Positions 8,897-17,529 of a stretch of DNA of 64,000 bases are shown here, piece by piece. Below the pieces are notes generated by a model. That model saw only the letters and a program-made list of their open reading frames with translations, was not told the origin of the DNA and did not search any database. Both the position numbers and the translations under genes were made by a program. Positions within the stretch are counted from its first letter, which is position 1; the number at the start of each line of letters is the position of its first letter. The stretch comes from Bordetella pertussis 18323 (lineage in GTDB: Bacteria > Pseudomonadota > Gammaproteobacteria > Burkholderiales > Burkholderiaceae_B), in the NCBI RefSeq assembly GCF_000306945.1, contig NC_018518.1, positions 868,001 to 932,000 on the forward strand, written 5' to 3'.

Positions 8897-10992
8897 AGAT
8901 CCACCCTGCCCAGGGGCTGTACATTGATCTCCGGCGTCAGTTCCTGGTAGGACAGCACCGGCAGGGCGTAGAGATCGGCTTCTATCATCTTGCGCGTGTA
9001 GCGCCGGATGTCCATCGACGTCAGCAAGACGGGACGGCTCGCGCCGGCGGCCAGATCGCCGACACATTGACGGATGTGCTCGACCAGCCGGCGTGTCGTG
9101 TCCGGATCGAGGGCGAGATAACTGCCGGCGGCGGTCTGCCGGATGGCGGCGCGCACGGTTTCCTCGACCTTGGGGGCCAGCAGGTAGGCGGGCAGGATAT
9201 TGTGGCCGCTGGTGTACTTGTGGCTGATATAGCGCTTGAGTGCGATTCGGACATACTCCGTAAGCAGGACGGTATCCTTTTCCTTCTGGCCCCATTCGAC
9301 CAGCGCTTCCAGGACGGCGCGCAGGTTGCGTATCGACACTTCTTCGGAAACAAGGCGCTGCAGGATTTCGGCAATCTTCTGCACCGGCATGACGCGCAGG
9401 CACTCCTTGACCAGATCGGGAAATCGTTCTTCCATGGCCGAAAGCAGAAACCGGGTTTCCTGGATGCCGATGAAATCGGTTGAATATTTTTTCAATACAT
9501 ATGCCAAGTGCCAAGTCAGGATCTGGCTGATACCCAGGTAAGGAATACCTGCATCGCGCAAGGCGCCGGTCAGACTGGCCGCAACCCAGATCGTGGGCGT
9601 ATCGGGCAGAAAGGCCGCGCCCGTTTCGTATGCGATCCGCAGGGCCTGCAGGTTCTGCTCGGTGTCCCGCACCAGCACGGCATCGTCGCGCAACATTCCT
9701 TGCGCCACCGGGATCTCCGACAGCACGATGGTGTAGGTATTGGCGGCCAGCGCTTCGGTGAAGCGCAACTGGATGCCGGGAAACGGCACGCCCAGGTCGA
9801 AATAGAGCGCCCGCCGGATCTGCAGCAGATCGTCGGTGAGGGTGGCCGGCTCGAACCGGGGCTGCAGCCGCGCGGCTACGTCGATGATCAGCGGGACGGT
9901 GGGGGCGAATTCCGCCTGCCCATCCGCCGGCGCGCGGGTGCGGGGCTGGCCGTCGGCAGCCATGCCGGCGAGCGCGGGCTCGGCGCCTTCGGGCGGACGC
10001 TGGGATGCGCGCAGCAGTACGAAACCGATGGTGCCCACCGCGGCGGCCAGGGCGAAGAAGACCAGCGTGGGCATGCCGGGAATGAGGCCCAGGCCTGCCG
10101 AGATCGCGCCGGCAATGACCAGGGCGCGAGGCTGCGCCAGCACTTGTGCGCCGATGTCGGTGCCTACGTTGGAGGGGCCATCCCCGGTCTGCACCCGCGT
10201 CACGATGATTCCGGCGCAGATGGCGATGAACAGCGCCGGGATCTGCGCGATGAGCCCGTCGCCTATGGTCAGGATGGCATATGTCTGCACGGCCTCGCCG
10301 GCGCTCAGGCCGCGCTGCAGCACGCCGACCAGCATGCCGCCAAGCAGGTTGACGGCAACGATGATCAGGCCGGCGATGGCATCGCCCTTGACGAACTTCA
10401 TCGCGCCGTCCATGGCGCCATACAGTTGGCTTTCCTTCTCGACCGTACGGCGTCGGCGTCGGGCTTCGTCCATGTCTATGGTGCCCGCGCGCAAGTCCGC
10501 GTCGATGGACATCTGCTTGCCGGGCATGGCGTCCAGCGAGAAGCGCGCGGCGACTTCGGCCACCCGCTCCGCGCCTTTGGTGATGACCACGAACTGCACG
10601 ATCGTGAGGATGAGGAAAACCACCAGGCCGACGATCAGGTTGCCGCCCACCACGAAGTTGCCGAAGGTCTCGATGATGTGGCCGGCATCGCCTTGCAGCA
10701 GGATCAGCCGCGTGGTCGCGATGGAGATGCCCAGCCGGAACAGCGTGGTGACCAGCAGGACCGAAGGGAACGAGGAAAACGCCAGGGGCGAAGGCAGGTA
10801 CATCGCGACCATCAGCAGGACTGCCGACAGCGTCATGTTCGCACCGATCAGCACGTCGACCAGCGTTGTGGGCAACGGCAGGATCATCATGAAGACGATC
10901 GCCACGATGAGCACGGCCAGTACGATGTCGTTGCGGCTGGTGGCCAGCGCCACCGCGCGTTGCAGGCGGCGAATGGATTTCTTGCTCGTCAT
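8893..10992 (-). CDS. bcrD: T3SS export gate protein BcrD (SctV)
   Basis: Major export apparatus protein of the LcrD/FlhA family, 699 residues. Residues 1-310 contain about eight membrane helices ([20 protein letters not shown] first) with the conserved cytoplasmic FHIPEP-type loop region. Residues 350-699 form the cytoplasmic domain that makes the nonameric ring and binds export substrates and the gatekeeper. ATG at 10992 overlaps the bscY stop by 4 bases. The name bcrD is the Bordetella name. No defects seen. Confidence 0.96.
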   Translation of the reverse strand: MTSKKSIRRLQRAVALATSRNDIVLAVLIVAIVFMMILPLPTTLVDVLIGANMTLSAVLLMVAMYLPSPLAFSSFPSVLLVTTLFRLGISIATTRLILLQGDAGHIIETFGNFVVGGNLIVGLVVFLILTIVQFVVITKGAERVAEVAARFSLDAMPGKQMSIDADLRAGTIDMDEARRRRRTVEKESQLYGAMDGAMKFVKGDAIAGLIIVAVNLLGGMLVGVLQRGLSAGEAVQTYAILTIGDGLIAQIPALFIAICAGIIVTRVQTGDGPSNVGTDIGAQVLAQPRALVIAGAISAGLGLIPGMPTLVFFALAAAVGTIGFVLLRASQRPPEGAEPALAGMAADGQPRTRAPADGQAEFAPTVPLIIDVAARLQPRFEPATLTDDLLQIRRALYFDLGVPFPGIQLRFTEALAANTYTIVLSEIPVAQGMLRDDAVLVRDTEQNLQALRIAYETGAAFLPDTPTIWVAASLTGALRDAGIPYLGISQILTWHLAYVLKKYSTDFIGIQETRFLLSAMEERFPDLVKECLRVMPVQKIAEILQRLVSEEVSIRNLRAVLEALVEWGQKEKDTVLLTEYVRIALKRYISHKYTSGHNILPAYLLAPKVEETVRAAIRQTAAGSYLALDPDTTRRLVEHIRQCVGDLAAGASRPVLLTSMDIRRYTRKMIEADLYALPVLSYQELTPEINVQPLGRVDL

Positions 10993-11357
10993 GGCGGGGT
11001 CGCGCTCGCGCAAGACGCCGCCCGTAGCGCCATATAGTCACGCATGGCCTGGCGGGCGTCGTCGGGTCGGTTCAGCGCCTGCATGGCCTGCGCCCGGACC
11101 AGATGGCCGGCGGCATCGGGTGTGGCGCGCAGTGCGCGCTTGTCCAGCGTGACCAAGGCCATGCGCGGTTCGCCCTGGTGCAGATAGCCCAGCGCCAGGG
11201 CCAGCAGGGACTGGCTGTCGATCGCGTCCAGGGCATCCAGGGCCGCCAGCAGGGCAACCGTCTTGCTCCATTGGCGCTGCAACTGGTAGTGGTGCGCAAG
11301 CAATTGCAGAAGTTCGCGTACCTGAAGGCTGGGCGAGGGTAGGGTATGCGGCATCAT
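10989..11357 (-). CDS. bscY: T3SS chaperone BscY (YscY-like TPR protein)
   Basis: A 122-residue helical protein of the YscY type with TPR-like helix pairs ([40 protein letters not shown]). YscY binds YscX, and both interact with the SctV gate; the gene order bscX-bscY-bcrD matches that relationship. It begins ATG-ATG; the first lies four bases inside bscX. Confidence 0.82.
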   Translation of the reverse strand: MMPHTLPSPSLQVRELLQLLAHHYQLQRQWSKTVALLAALDALDAIDSQSLLALALGYLHQGEPRMALVTLDKRALRATPDAAGHLVRAQAMQALNRPDDARQAMRDYMALRAASCASATPP

Positions 11358-11764
11358 CCCTGGTAGAGCGCGCTGCGATACATGGCAGCCAGGTCGCGCA
11401 GCTTTCCGGCCTCGTTGAGTACGTGCAAGGCGCGGCTTAAGGCTGGCGCGGTGTTGCCGGCATGCAGTTCCATGGCCCGGGACAGTTCGTCGCGCGCCTG
11501 GGCCAGGGCGCGCTCGAACTGCGCGGGCTGGAATAATGCGCCATCCGTCAGGCGAGGCCGCGCCGACTCGTCGAGCATCGCGCTCAGGTCCGGGCGTACG
11601 AGCAGGGCTTTCAGATGATCGACCGCGCCGGTGGCGGGCGGTTCGAGCCAGCGCTCGGGTGGCAGGGTGGGGGCGGGCTCGCAGCGGGGACCGCGCACGA
11701 TGTGGTCGACGCCGCGCTCCAGGCCGAGGTGCATGGCATGCATGCCGGGTACGGCGCTGGACAT
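11354..11764 (-). CDS. bscX: T3SS secreted protein BscX (YscX-like)
   Basis: A 136-residue protein of the YscX family, found only in Ysc-type injectisomes. YscX is an early export substrate and partner of YscY. The N terminus is unstructured and His/Pro-rich; the C-terminal half is helical (ALAQARDELSRAMELHAGNT, LREALRDLAAMY-like end). It starts five bases below the preceding chaperone gene. Confidence 0.8.
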   Translation of the reverse strand: MSSAVPGMHAMHLGLERGVDHIVRGPRCEPAPTLPPERWLEPPATGAVDHLKALLVRPDLSAMLDESARPRLTDGALFQPAQFERALAQARDELSRAMELHAGNTAPALSRALHVLNEAGKLRDLAAMYRSALYQG

Positions 11765-11768
11765 GGCG

Positions 11769-12146
11769 TCACGCCTCCAGGCGGTCGAGCCAGTTCGTCA
11801 GGCCCAGCACCGCCAGGCGCAACGCCGCTGCGTCGAGCGAGCGTTCGGGCAGTCGTGTCTGCGCGACGATCCAGTCCTCGCTGCCCTCCGACCAGAGTGA
11901 CGTCTGGATGGATGCGGCGCTTCCGCGCTGCCCATGGGCCCGTTTCCATGCCGCCAGCAACACGGAGGCGGCGTCGCGCTCGACCCGCTGGGCCAGGTGG
12001 ACCAGGGCCGCGCCGGCGACGCATTCGACGCCCAGGCGGCGCCCGTTGGACAGCGCCAGCGACGCCGATCCGGACGGCCCGAATGCCAGGCCCTCGATGC
12101 CGATATCCTGGCCGAACTGATGCAGCGCCCTATCGGCAGTATTCAT
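11769..12146 (-). CDS. T3SS chaperone, SycN-type, probable BopN partner
   Basis: A 125-residue CesT-fold chaperone. It shows the N-terminal helix (ALHQFGQDIGIEGLAFG), a strand bearing residues that report substrate (SASLALSNGRRLGVE) and a C-terminal helix. Its ATG overlaps the bopN stop by 4 bases. In Yersinia the corresponding gene encodes SycN, which escorts the YopN gatekeeper, so I infer that BopN is its client. Confidence 0.75.
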   Translation of the reverse strand: MNTADRALHQFGQDIGIEGLAFGPSGSASLALSNGRRLGVECVAGAALVHLAQRVERDAASVLLAAWKRAHGQRGSAASIQTSLWSEGSEDWIVAQTRLPERSLDAAALRLAVLGLTNWLDRLEA

Positions 12147-13240
12147 GCGTTCTCCATTGCTATCGCGTTGTCCAGCGTGTCCTGCGCGGCCGCCAGGACG
12201 GTGGCGCGCACGTCCATGTCGGCGTAGATCTGCGTGGGCAGGTCTTTGAGAATCTGGCGTACGCCACCGAGGAATGCGATGCGCTCGGAGAGGGCATTCG
12301 CGCCGTGGCGCTCGGCCAGCTTCTCGAAGCGCGCGGGCGCAATCCATTTGTCCTCGCTGATTCCCACAAGATCGCGCATCAGGCCCTGGGCGTCCGCACA
12401 CTCCTGCGAGCCTGCGTTGCCCAACCGTTGTTTCAGGGCATTGCATTCCTCCAGTACCGTGGCGGCCACCTCGACTTGATAGAGATCGCTCGCCAACACT
12501 TGCAGCCTGACGCCGTCCGTCGACGGTGTCGCCGCGGCCAGGTCGTGTCCCAGCGCCTGAATCAGCGCGCCCAGCGCGCCGTGGATGTCGTCGTTCCCAT
12601 AGCGTTCCAGCACCAGGTCCAGCGTGCGCGCCAACGACAGCTGGCCCAGGGCGATGTCGCGGTACGCGTGCTGGAAGCCGGCCAGCTCGTCAGCGGAACG
12701 CGCGAATGCGCCGGCCGTGGGCAGGGTGTTGATGCCGGCGCGGATTTCGGGGCCATGGGCGAGCTCCAGGTCGGCCAATGCATCGCGCAGGGCTTCGAGC
12801 GCGTGCGGCGCGGCGTCCTCGTGCTCGCCGCGCTGCAGCGCGTGCTGCAGCGCGAGGTATTGCTGCGTGACACCGGGAAACGCTTGCGCGGCCAGCTGCA
12901 TGGGGGCGCCCCGGCCGCGCAGCAGCTCGGCGGTCAGGGCTTCCAGTTTTGCCTGCGCGTCGGGGTCGTGGGTGTGGGAAAACAGTTCCGCAAGCTGCGC
13001 CGCGTCCAGCCAGAGCATCGGACGTTCGGCCGTGACCTTGCGTTCGGAGTGATGCTTTTCCTCGGCAGCCTGCGCCATGTGCAGGCTGAGCTCCTCGGCC
13101 GCGTCCGCCAGCGATATGCCGGTGGGCGCCGGTGCGATGCGCTGGCCTTGCAGCCAGCCGGAGGAGGTGTTGGCCGAGGCGTCGTGGCGCCCCTGCATGG
13201 CGGCGTGGAAGGGATTGGGGGCGGCATCGATACGAGTCAT
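12143..13240 (-). CDS. bopN: BopN, T3SS gatekeeper and effector (SctW)
   Basis: Gatekeeper of the YopN/InvE/SctW family, 365 residues. It controls the switch from translocators to effectors at the export gate and in Bordetella is also secreted. The first 60 residues are Ser/Thr/Ala-rich, as in secretion signals; the rest is helical, with a HrpJ-like domain (about 60-230) and a TyeA-like end (about 270-365, NALKQRLGNAGSQECADAQG). The ATG at 13240 follows GAGGACTCCCC. It is the first gene of the minus-strand operon, divergent from bsp22 with 163 bases between, and it has a candidate BtrS-type promoter. Confidence 0.93.
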   Translation of the reverse strand: MTRIDAAPNPFHAAMQGRHDASANTSSGWLQGQRIAPAPTGISLADAAEELSLHMAQAAEEKHHSERKVTAERPMLWLDAAQLAELFSHTHDPDAQAKLEALTAELLRGRGAPMQLAAQAFPGVTQQYLALQHALQRGEHEDAAPHALEALRDALADLELAHGPEIRAGINTLPTAGAFARSADELAGFQHAYRDIALGQLSLARTLDLVLERYGNDDIHGALGALIQALGHDLAAATPSTDGVRLQVLASDLYQVEVAATVLEECNALKQRLGNAGSQECADAQGLMRDLVGISEDKWIAPARFEKLAERHGANALSERIAFLGGVRQILKDLPTQIYADMDVRATVLAAAQDTLDNAIAMENA

Positions 13241-13282
13241 GGGGAGTCCTCGGAGAAGGAACCATTTGCCTACTGGTGCAGT

Positions 13283-13309
13283 GAGTGTCGCGCGCGCGGT
13301 CATGGTTCC
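13283..13309 (-). promoter_or_regulatory. Candidate BtrS (ECF) promoter of the bopN operon
   Basis: Reading the minus strand, GGAAC (13309-13305) is followed after 15 bases by GACACTC (13289-13283). The layout is that of ECF sigma promoters, whose -35 element is typically GGAAC. The same arrangement occurs before bsp22 and btrA. The distance to the bopN start allows a leader of about 36 bases. Confidence 0.5.
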
Positions 13310-13344
13310 CGGAAACGGGCGCGATATTGGGCAATTCGCAGCCT

Positions 13345-13372
13345 GGAACTTGCCGCGGGCGCAGGGTTACTC
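13345..13372 (+). promoter_or_regulatory. Candidate BtrS (ECF) promoter of the bsp22 operon
   Basis: GGAAC (13345-13349) is followed after 16 bases by GTTACTC (13366-13372), and the ATG of bsp22 lies 32 bases further on. The -35 elements of this and the bopN candidate are 35 bases apart and back to back, so one regulator could drive both T3SS operons. Confidence 0.5.
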
Positions 13373-13403
13373 AGCATGCGTCTTTCAACTCGAAGGAGCT
13401 CTC

Positions 13404-14021
13404 ATGAGCATTGATCTCGGAGTTTCACTCACGTCGCAGGCCGGCGGCCTGCAAGGCATCGACCTCAAGAGCATGGATATCCAGACTCTCATGGTGTATG
13501 TGCAGGGTCGTCGCGCCGAACTCCTCACGGCTCAAATGCAGACCCAGGCCGAAGTGGTGCAGAAGGCCAATGAACGCATGGCGCAGCTCAACGAGGTCCT
13601 GTCCGCGCTGTCCCGGGCCAAGGCCGAGTTTCCGCCCAATCCGAAGCCGGGCGACACCATCCCGGGCTGGGACAGCCAGAAGATCAGCCGGATCGAGGTT
13701 CCTCTCAATGATGCGCTGCGTGCCGCCGGCCTGACGGGCATGTTCGAAGCGCGCGATGGCCGGGTGACCGGCCCCGACGGCCGGGGTACGCAGGTCGTGA
13801 ACGGCACGGGCGTCATGGCCGGTTCCACGACCTATAAGGAACTCGAAAGTGCCTACACCACCGTAAAGGGGATGCTGGATACGGCGTCCAATACGCAACA
13901 GATGGACATGATCAGGCTGCAGGCCGCCAGCAACAAGCGCAACGAGGCTTTCGAGGTCATGACCAACACCGAGAAGCGGCGCAGCGACTTGAACAGCTCC
14001 ATCACCAGCAACATGCGCTAA
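13404..14021 (+). CDS. bsp22: Bsp22, T3SS filament/needle-tip protein
   Basis: The abundant secreted Bordetella T3SS protein, 205 residues (about 22 kDa), that forms a flexible filament on the needle tip and links to the translocators. No signal peptide. Helical N terminus (DIQTLMVYVQGRRAELLTAQ), a Gly-rich middle (VTGPDGRGTQVVNGTG) and a coiled-coil C terminus, the pattern of tip proteins and flagellin-like filaments. AAGGAG lies seven bases before the ATG. It leads the plus-strand operon. Confidence 0.95.
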   Translation: MSIDLGVSLTSQAGGLQGIDLKSMDIQTLMVYVQGRRAELLTAQMQTQAEVVQKANERMAQLNEVLSALSRAKAEFPPNPKPGDTIPGWDSQKISRIEVPLNDALRAAGLTGMFEARDGRVTGPDGRGTQVVNGTGVMAGSTTYKELESAYTTVKGMLDTASNTQQMDMIRLQAASNKRNEAFEVMTNTEKRRSDLNSSITSNMR

Positions 14022-14042
14022 GCGCTGCACAAGGAGTATTCC

Positions 14043-14318
14043 ATGCAGGAGCAAGGCATCCAATCCATCATGCGCGCCGCGGAAGAGCTGGTCGAGCAGA
14101 CCCGCCAGGCGTTGTACAGCGTCGACGAGATCTACGCCCACGTTGGCGTCGACCCCGCCCGCCTGCGCAATCTGGCGGTCGAGCAGGCCAGGATAGAGGC
14201 CGAGGCCCAGGCGGCGTTCCGTGATGACCTCGCGGACATCGAGCGCGAGGCGGCGCGCGTCAAGGCGGCCTGCACCGATGCGCCGCAGGCCCGCAGGGTG
14301 CTTCACAACCACGTCTGA
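14043..14318 (+). CDS. Small helical protein of the T3SS operon, function unknown
   Basis: A 91-residue acidic protein, almost certainly all alpha-helical (SIMRAAEELVEQTRQALYSV; LAVEQARIEAEAQAAFRDDL), with no signal peptide and no Cys except one near the C terminus. AAGGAG precedes the ATG. It sits 21 bases after bsp22 and 15 bases before bcrH1. From its size and place it could be a Bsp22 chaperone or a needle-like component, but I recognise no family. Confidence 0.75.
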   Translation: MQEQGIQSIMRAAEELVEQTRQALYSVDEIYAHVGVDPARLRNLAVEQARIEAEAQAAFRDDLADIEREAARVKAACTDAPQARRVLHNHV

Positions 14319-14333
14319 GCGCGGAGGCCTTCC

Positions 14334-14819
14334 ATGCCAAAGTCAGCCGACCAGGGCGGCTCCCCGGCGTCAGCTTCGCATGAGGCGTTGCGCCATATTC
14401 TCGACGCAGGCGCTTCGATGGGGGGCTTGCAGGGGTTGGACGAGGCGCAGCAGCAGGCGTTGTACGCGATCGGTCATGGCGCCTACGAACAGGGGCGCTA
14501 TGCCGACGCGTTGAAAATGTTCTGCCTGCTGGTCGCGTGCGATCCGCTGGAAGCCCGTTATCTGCTGGCCCTGGGCGCCGCGGCCCAGGAGCTGGGGCTG
14601 TACGAGCATGCCTTGCAGCAATACGCGGCCGCGGCGGCTTTGCAGTTGGACTCCCCCAGGCCCCTGTTGCATGGCGCCGAGTGCCTGTATGCGTTGGGTC
14701 GTCGCCGCGACGCCCTGGATACGCTCGACATGGTGCTTGAGTTGTGCGGCTCGCCGGAGCGTGCGGCCCTGCGCGAACGGGCCGAGTTGCTGCGCAGGAG
14801 CTATGCACGTGCCGACTGA
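14334..14819 (+). CDS. bcrH1: BcrH1, SycD/LcrH-type translocator chaperone
   Basis: Class II T3SS chaperone, 161 residues, with three TPR motifs (AYEQGRYADALKMFCLLVAC; YLLALGAAAQELGLYEHALQ; LLHGAECLYALGRRRDALDT) forming the concave groove that holds hydrophobic translocators in the cytoplasm. It lies immediately before bopD and so most likely serves BopD and/or BopB. A GGAGG ribosome site precedes the ATG. A second chaperone of the same family, bcrH2, follows bopB. Confidence 0.93.
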   Translation: MPKSADQGGSPASASHEALRHILDAGASMGGLQGLDEAQQQALYAIGHGAYEQGRYADALKMFCLLVACDPLEARYLLALGAAAQELGLYEHALQQYAAAAALQLDSPRPLLHGAECLYALGRRRDALDTLDMVLELCGSPERAALRERAELLRRSYARAD

Positions 14820-14866
14820 AACGGCGCCATGTCCGCCGTCAAGATTTCAATTCGAGGAGGTTCGAT

Positions 14867-15808
14867 ATGTCTGTTTCTCCGACTTCGCCCGGCTCTTTCG
14901 GGGCCGGCCCTGTCTTTGACTCCGAATTGCAGGCCCCGGCCCCGTCGGCGCAGCGTCGCGGCGGTGCGGCGCCTGTGCCGCCGCCCGTCGATCGGCGCGG
15001 CGTCGAGCCGGGAGATCCCACGCTGGGCATGCTGCCCGCGCCAGATTTGCTCGCGGGGGGCGCCGTCAGCCGCACCCGCGCGGCGCTCGACGATCTGGAC
15101 GCCGCACGGCTCGGTGAAGACATCTACGCCTTGATGGCGGTGTTGCAACAGGCCAGTCAGCAGATGCGGGACGCCGCCCGTATCGCTCGTGATGCCGAGG
15201 CTACGCGGCAAACGCAGGCTCTCGGCGATGCGGCCAGCCAGATGCGCCAGGCGGCGAGCGAGCGCATGGCCGGAGCGATCGTGGCGGGCGCCATGCAGAT
15301 AGCGGGTGGTTTCGTGCAGCTGGGGGCGGGCCTGGCAGCGGGTTTGCAGGCCATGGGTGGCGCTGCTGCGCAAGCCAAGGGCGCCGCATTCTCCGAGCAG
15401 GCCTCGACAAGCCGCAAGGTGGCGGCCGGCTTGCACGATGCCCCCGAGCTGCAGGCAACGGTGCAGGCCCGCGCAACCCAGCTCGAAGCGCAAGCGGCCT
15501 CGTTTGGTGCGGACGCGGCTCGTTCGTCGGCAAAGTCGCAGCGCGTATCGAGCGTTGCCCAGGCCGGCGCCGCAGCGGCCGGCGGTATCGGCGGCCTGAC
15601 CAGCGCCGCCCAGGAACGCCGCGCCGCCGAGCACGAGGCCAGGCGCGCGGAGCTGGACGTCGAAGCGAAGGTGCATGAAACGGCCTCGCGGCGGGCCGAC
15701 GAAGCCATGCAGCAGATGCTCGACATCATCCGCGGCATCAGGGAAAAGCTGGCCGGGATGGAGCAGTCCCGCAGCGAGACCGCCCGTAGCGTGGCCCGCA
15801 ATATCTGA
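14867..15808 (+). CDS. bopD: BopD, minor T3SS translocator (SctB)
   Basis: Secreted pore protein that, with BopB, opens the host membrane; 313 residues, the published size class for BopD. One hydrophobic Ala/Gly-rich segment lies near residues 125-165 (AGAIVAGAMQIAGGFVQLGA). The C-terminal third is an amphipathic coiled coil (RRADEAMQQMLDIIRGIREK). The first 60 residues are Pro/Ser-rich, with no Sec signal, as expected for T3SS export. CGAGGAGG is eight bases upstream of the ATG at 14867. I did not use longer upstream starts because they overlap bcrH1. Confidence 0.93.
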   Translation: MSVSPTSPGSFGAGPVFDSELQAPAPSAQRRGGAAPVPPPVDRRGVEPGDPTLGMLPAPDLLAGGAVSRTRAALDDLDAARLGEDIYALMAVLQQASQQMRDAARIARDAEATRQTQALGDAASQMRQAASERMAGAIVAGAMQIAGGFVQLGAGLAAGLQAMGGAAAQAKGAAFSEQASTSRKVAAGLHDAPELQATVQARATQLEAQAASFGADAARSSAKSQRVSSVAQAGAAAAGGIGGLTSAAQERRAAEHEARRAELDVEAKVHETASRRADEAMQQMLDIIRGIREKLAGMEQSRSETARSVARNI

Positions 15809-15846
15809 GTGTCCGGCTCCAACCTTCAATCTTGAGGATGACCGTC

Positions 15847-17040
15847 ATGAGTACGACCATATCCACAGCCCCGAGCGGCGCCGCGCTTGCGCCGTCTCGC
15901 ATAGATATGCGGGCGCCGGAGCCCGGGAGTGCCGGCGAAGGCGCCGGTATCCTGGCGTCGGTGACGACGCTGGCTCTGGCGGCGGGCCGGCCGGCTTTGC
16001 CAGCGTCACCGTCGCTGCGCACCGCGCCCGTCCTGGATCCGCCAGTGCGCGATCTCAGCCCCGCCGACTTGGCCGACCTGCTGCGCGTCTTGCGATCCAG
16101 GGCGGTGGACGGGCAGTTGGCCACGGCGCGCGAGAACCTGCAGGATGCGCAAGTCAAGACGAAGCAGAACACCCAGGCCCAGCTCGACAAGCTGGACGCA
16201 TGGTTTCGGAAGGCTGAGGACGCCGAGAGCAAGGGCTGGCTGAGCAAGGTGTTCGGCTGGATCGGGAAGGTGCTGGCGGTCGTGGCATCGGCCCTGGCTG
16301 TGGGCTTTGCTGCCGTCGCCAGCGTGGCCACCGGCGCGGCGGCCACGCCCATGCTGGTGCTCAGCGGCATGGCATTGGTCAGCGCCGTGACATCGCTGGC
16401 CGACCAGATATCGCGAGAGGCGGGAGGGCCGCCTATCAGCCTGGGCGGGTTTCTCTCCGGGCTGGCCGGACGTCTGCTGACAGCGTTGGGGGTGGATCAG
16501 TCGCAGGCCGACCAAATTGCCAAGATCGTCGCCGGCCTGGCCGTGCCCGCCGTCTTGCTGATCGAACCCCAGATGCTGGGCGAAATGGCCGAAGGCGTGG
16601 CCAGGCTGGCGGGCGCCGGCGATGCCACCGCGGGATACATAGCCATGGCGATGTCCATCGTGGCGGCGATCGCGGTCGCCGCGATCAATGCCGCCGGTAC
16701 GGCCGGCGCGGGCAGCGCCTCGGCGATCAGGGGTGCCTGGGATCGGGCCGCCGCGGTAGCCACCCAGGTCCTTCAGGGGGGTACGGCAGTGGCGCAAGGC
16801 GGCGTCGGCGTGTCGATGGCAGTCGATCGCAAACAGGCCGATCTCCTGGTCGCCGACAAGGCGGATCTGGCGGCGAGCCTGACAAAACTGCGGGCGGCCA
16901 TGGAGCGTGAGGCGGACGATATCAAGAAGATCCTGGCTCAATTCGACGCGGCCTATCACATGATCGCGCAGATGATCAGCGACATGGCGAGCACGCACAG
17001 CCAGGTCAGCGCCAACCTCGGACGGCGCCAGGCGGTGTAG
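15847..17040 (+). CDS. bopB: BopB, major T3SS translocator (SctE)
   Basis: Secreted pore-forming translocator of the YopB/IpaB family, 397 residues. It has a coiled coil near 85-125, then a long hydrophobic region at about 135-185 (VLAVVASALAVGFAAVASVA) and a second at about 255-290, the two host-membrane hairpins, and a helical C terminus. In B. bronchiseptica BopB is required for translocation and cell killing. ATG at 15847 fits GAGG spacing better than the ATG at 15838, which the site touches. Confidence 0.92.
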   Translation: MSTTISTAPSGAALAPSRIDMRAPEPGSAGEGAGILASVTTLALAAGRPALPASPSLRTAPVLDPPVRDLSPADLADLLRVLRSRAVDGQLATARENLQDAQVKTKQNTQAQLDKLDAWFRKAEDAESKGWLSKVFGWIGKVLAVVASALAVGFAAVASVATGAAATPMLVLSGMALVSAVTSLADQISREAGGPPISLGGFLSGLAGRLLTALGVDQSQADQIAKIVAGLAVPAVLLIEPQMLGEMAEGVARLAGAGDATAGYIAMAMSIVAAIAVAAINAAGTAGAGSASAIRGAWDRAAAVATQVLQGGTAVAQGGVGVSMAVDRKQADLLVADKADLAASLTKLRAAMEREADDIKKILAQFDAAYHMIAQMISDMASTHSQVSANLGRRQAV

Positions 17041-17063
17041 CGCCGGGCGCTCAAGGAATTTTC

Positions 17064-17525
17064 ATGACTGTTCATGACGACGCGGCCGCGGCGCTGCGCG
17101 CCCGGCTGGATGCGTTGCCGGGCAGCCGGCGCCTGACAGCCGAGCAATTGGAAGTGATTTACGCGATGGCGTATGCGCACGTCGCCAGGTGCGAGTACGG
17201 CAAGGCGCTGCCCATTTTCGCCTTCCTCGCGCAGTACGGCCCCACGCGCAAGCACTACTGGGCCGGCCTGGCGCTATGCCTGCAGAAGACCGACCGTCCC
17301 GACGAGGCGCGCAATATCTATGCGTTGATCCTCACGCTCTATCCAGATTCCGCGGATGCCGTGTTGCGCACGGCCGAGTGCGAGCTGGCGTTGGGTGAGA
17401 ACGAACGGGCGCAGGCGGCCCTGTTCGGCGCAATCGCCATCGATGCAGAAAGTGGGCAGCCAGGTCCGGTCTCGCACCGTGCGCGCGCTTTGCTCGATCT
17501 TATTTCAGTTTCACATCCGGAGTAA
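17064..17525 (+). CDS. bcrH2: BcrH2, second SycD/LcrH-type chaperone
   Basis: Class II chaperone with TPR repeats, 153 residues (AYAHVARCEYGKALPIFAFL; LALCLQKTDRPDEARNIYAL; LRTAECELALGENERAQAAL). It follows bopB after 23 bases. Together with bcrH1 on the other side of bopD-bopB it gives each translocator a possible dedicated chaperone. AAGGA precedes the ATG. Confidence 0.9.
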   Translation: MTVHDDAAAALRARLDALPGSRRLTAEQLEVIYAMAYAHVARCEYGKALPIFAFLAQYGPTRKHYWAGLALCLQKTDRPDEARNIYALILTLYPDSADAVLRTAECELALGENERAQAALFGAIAIDAESGQPGPVSHRARALLDLISVSHPE

Positions 17526-17529
17526 CTCC

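Noticed and set aside
9508..11037. Plus-strand frame of about 509 codons opposite bcrD
   Set aside because: Antisense shadow of the clear SctV gene.
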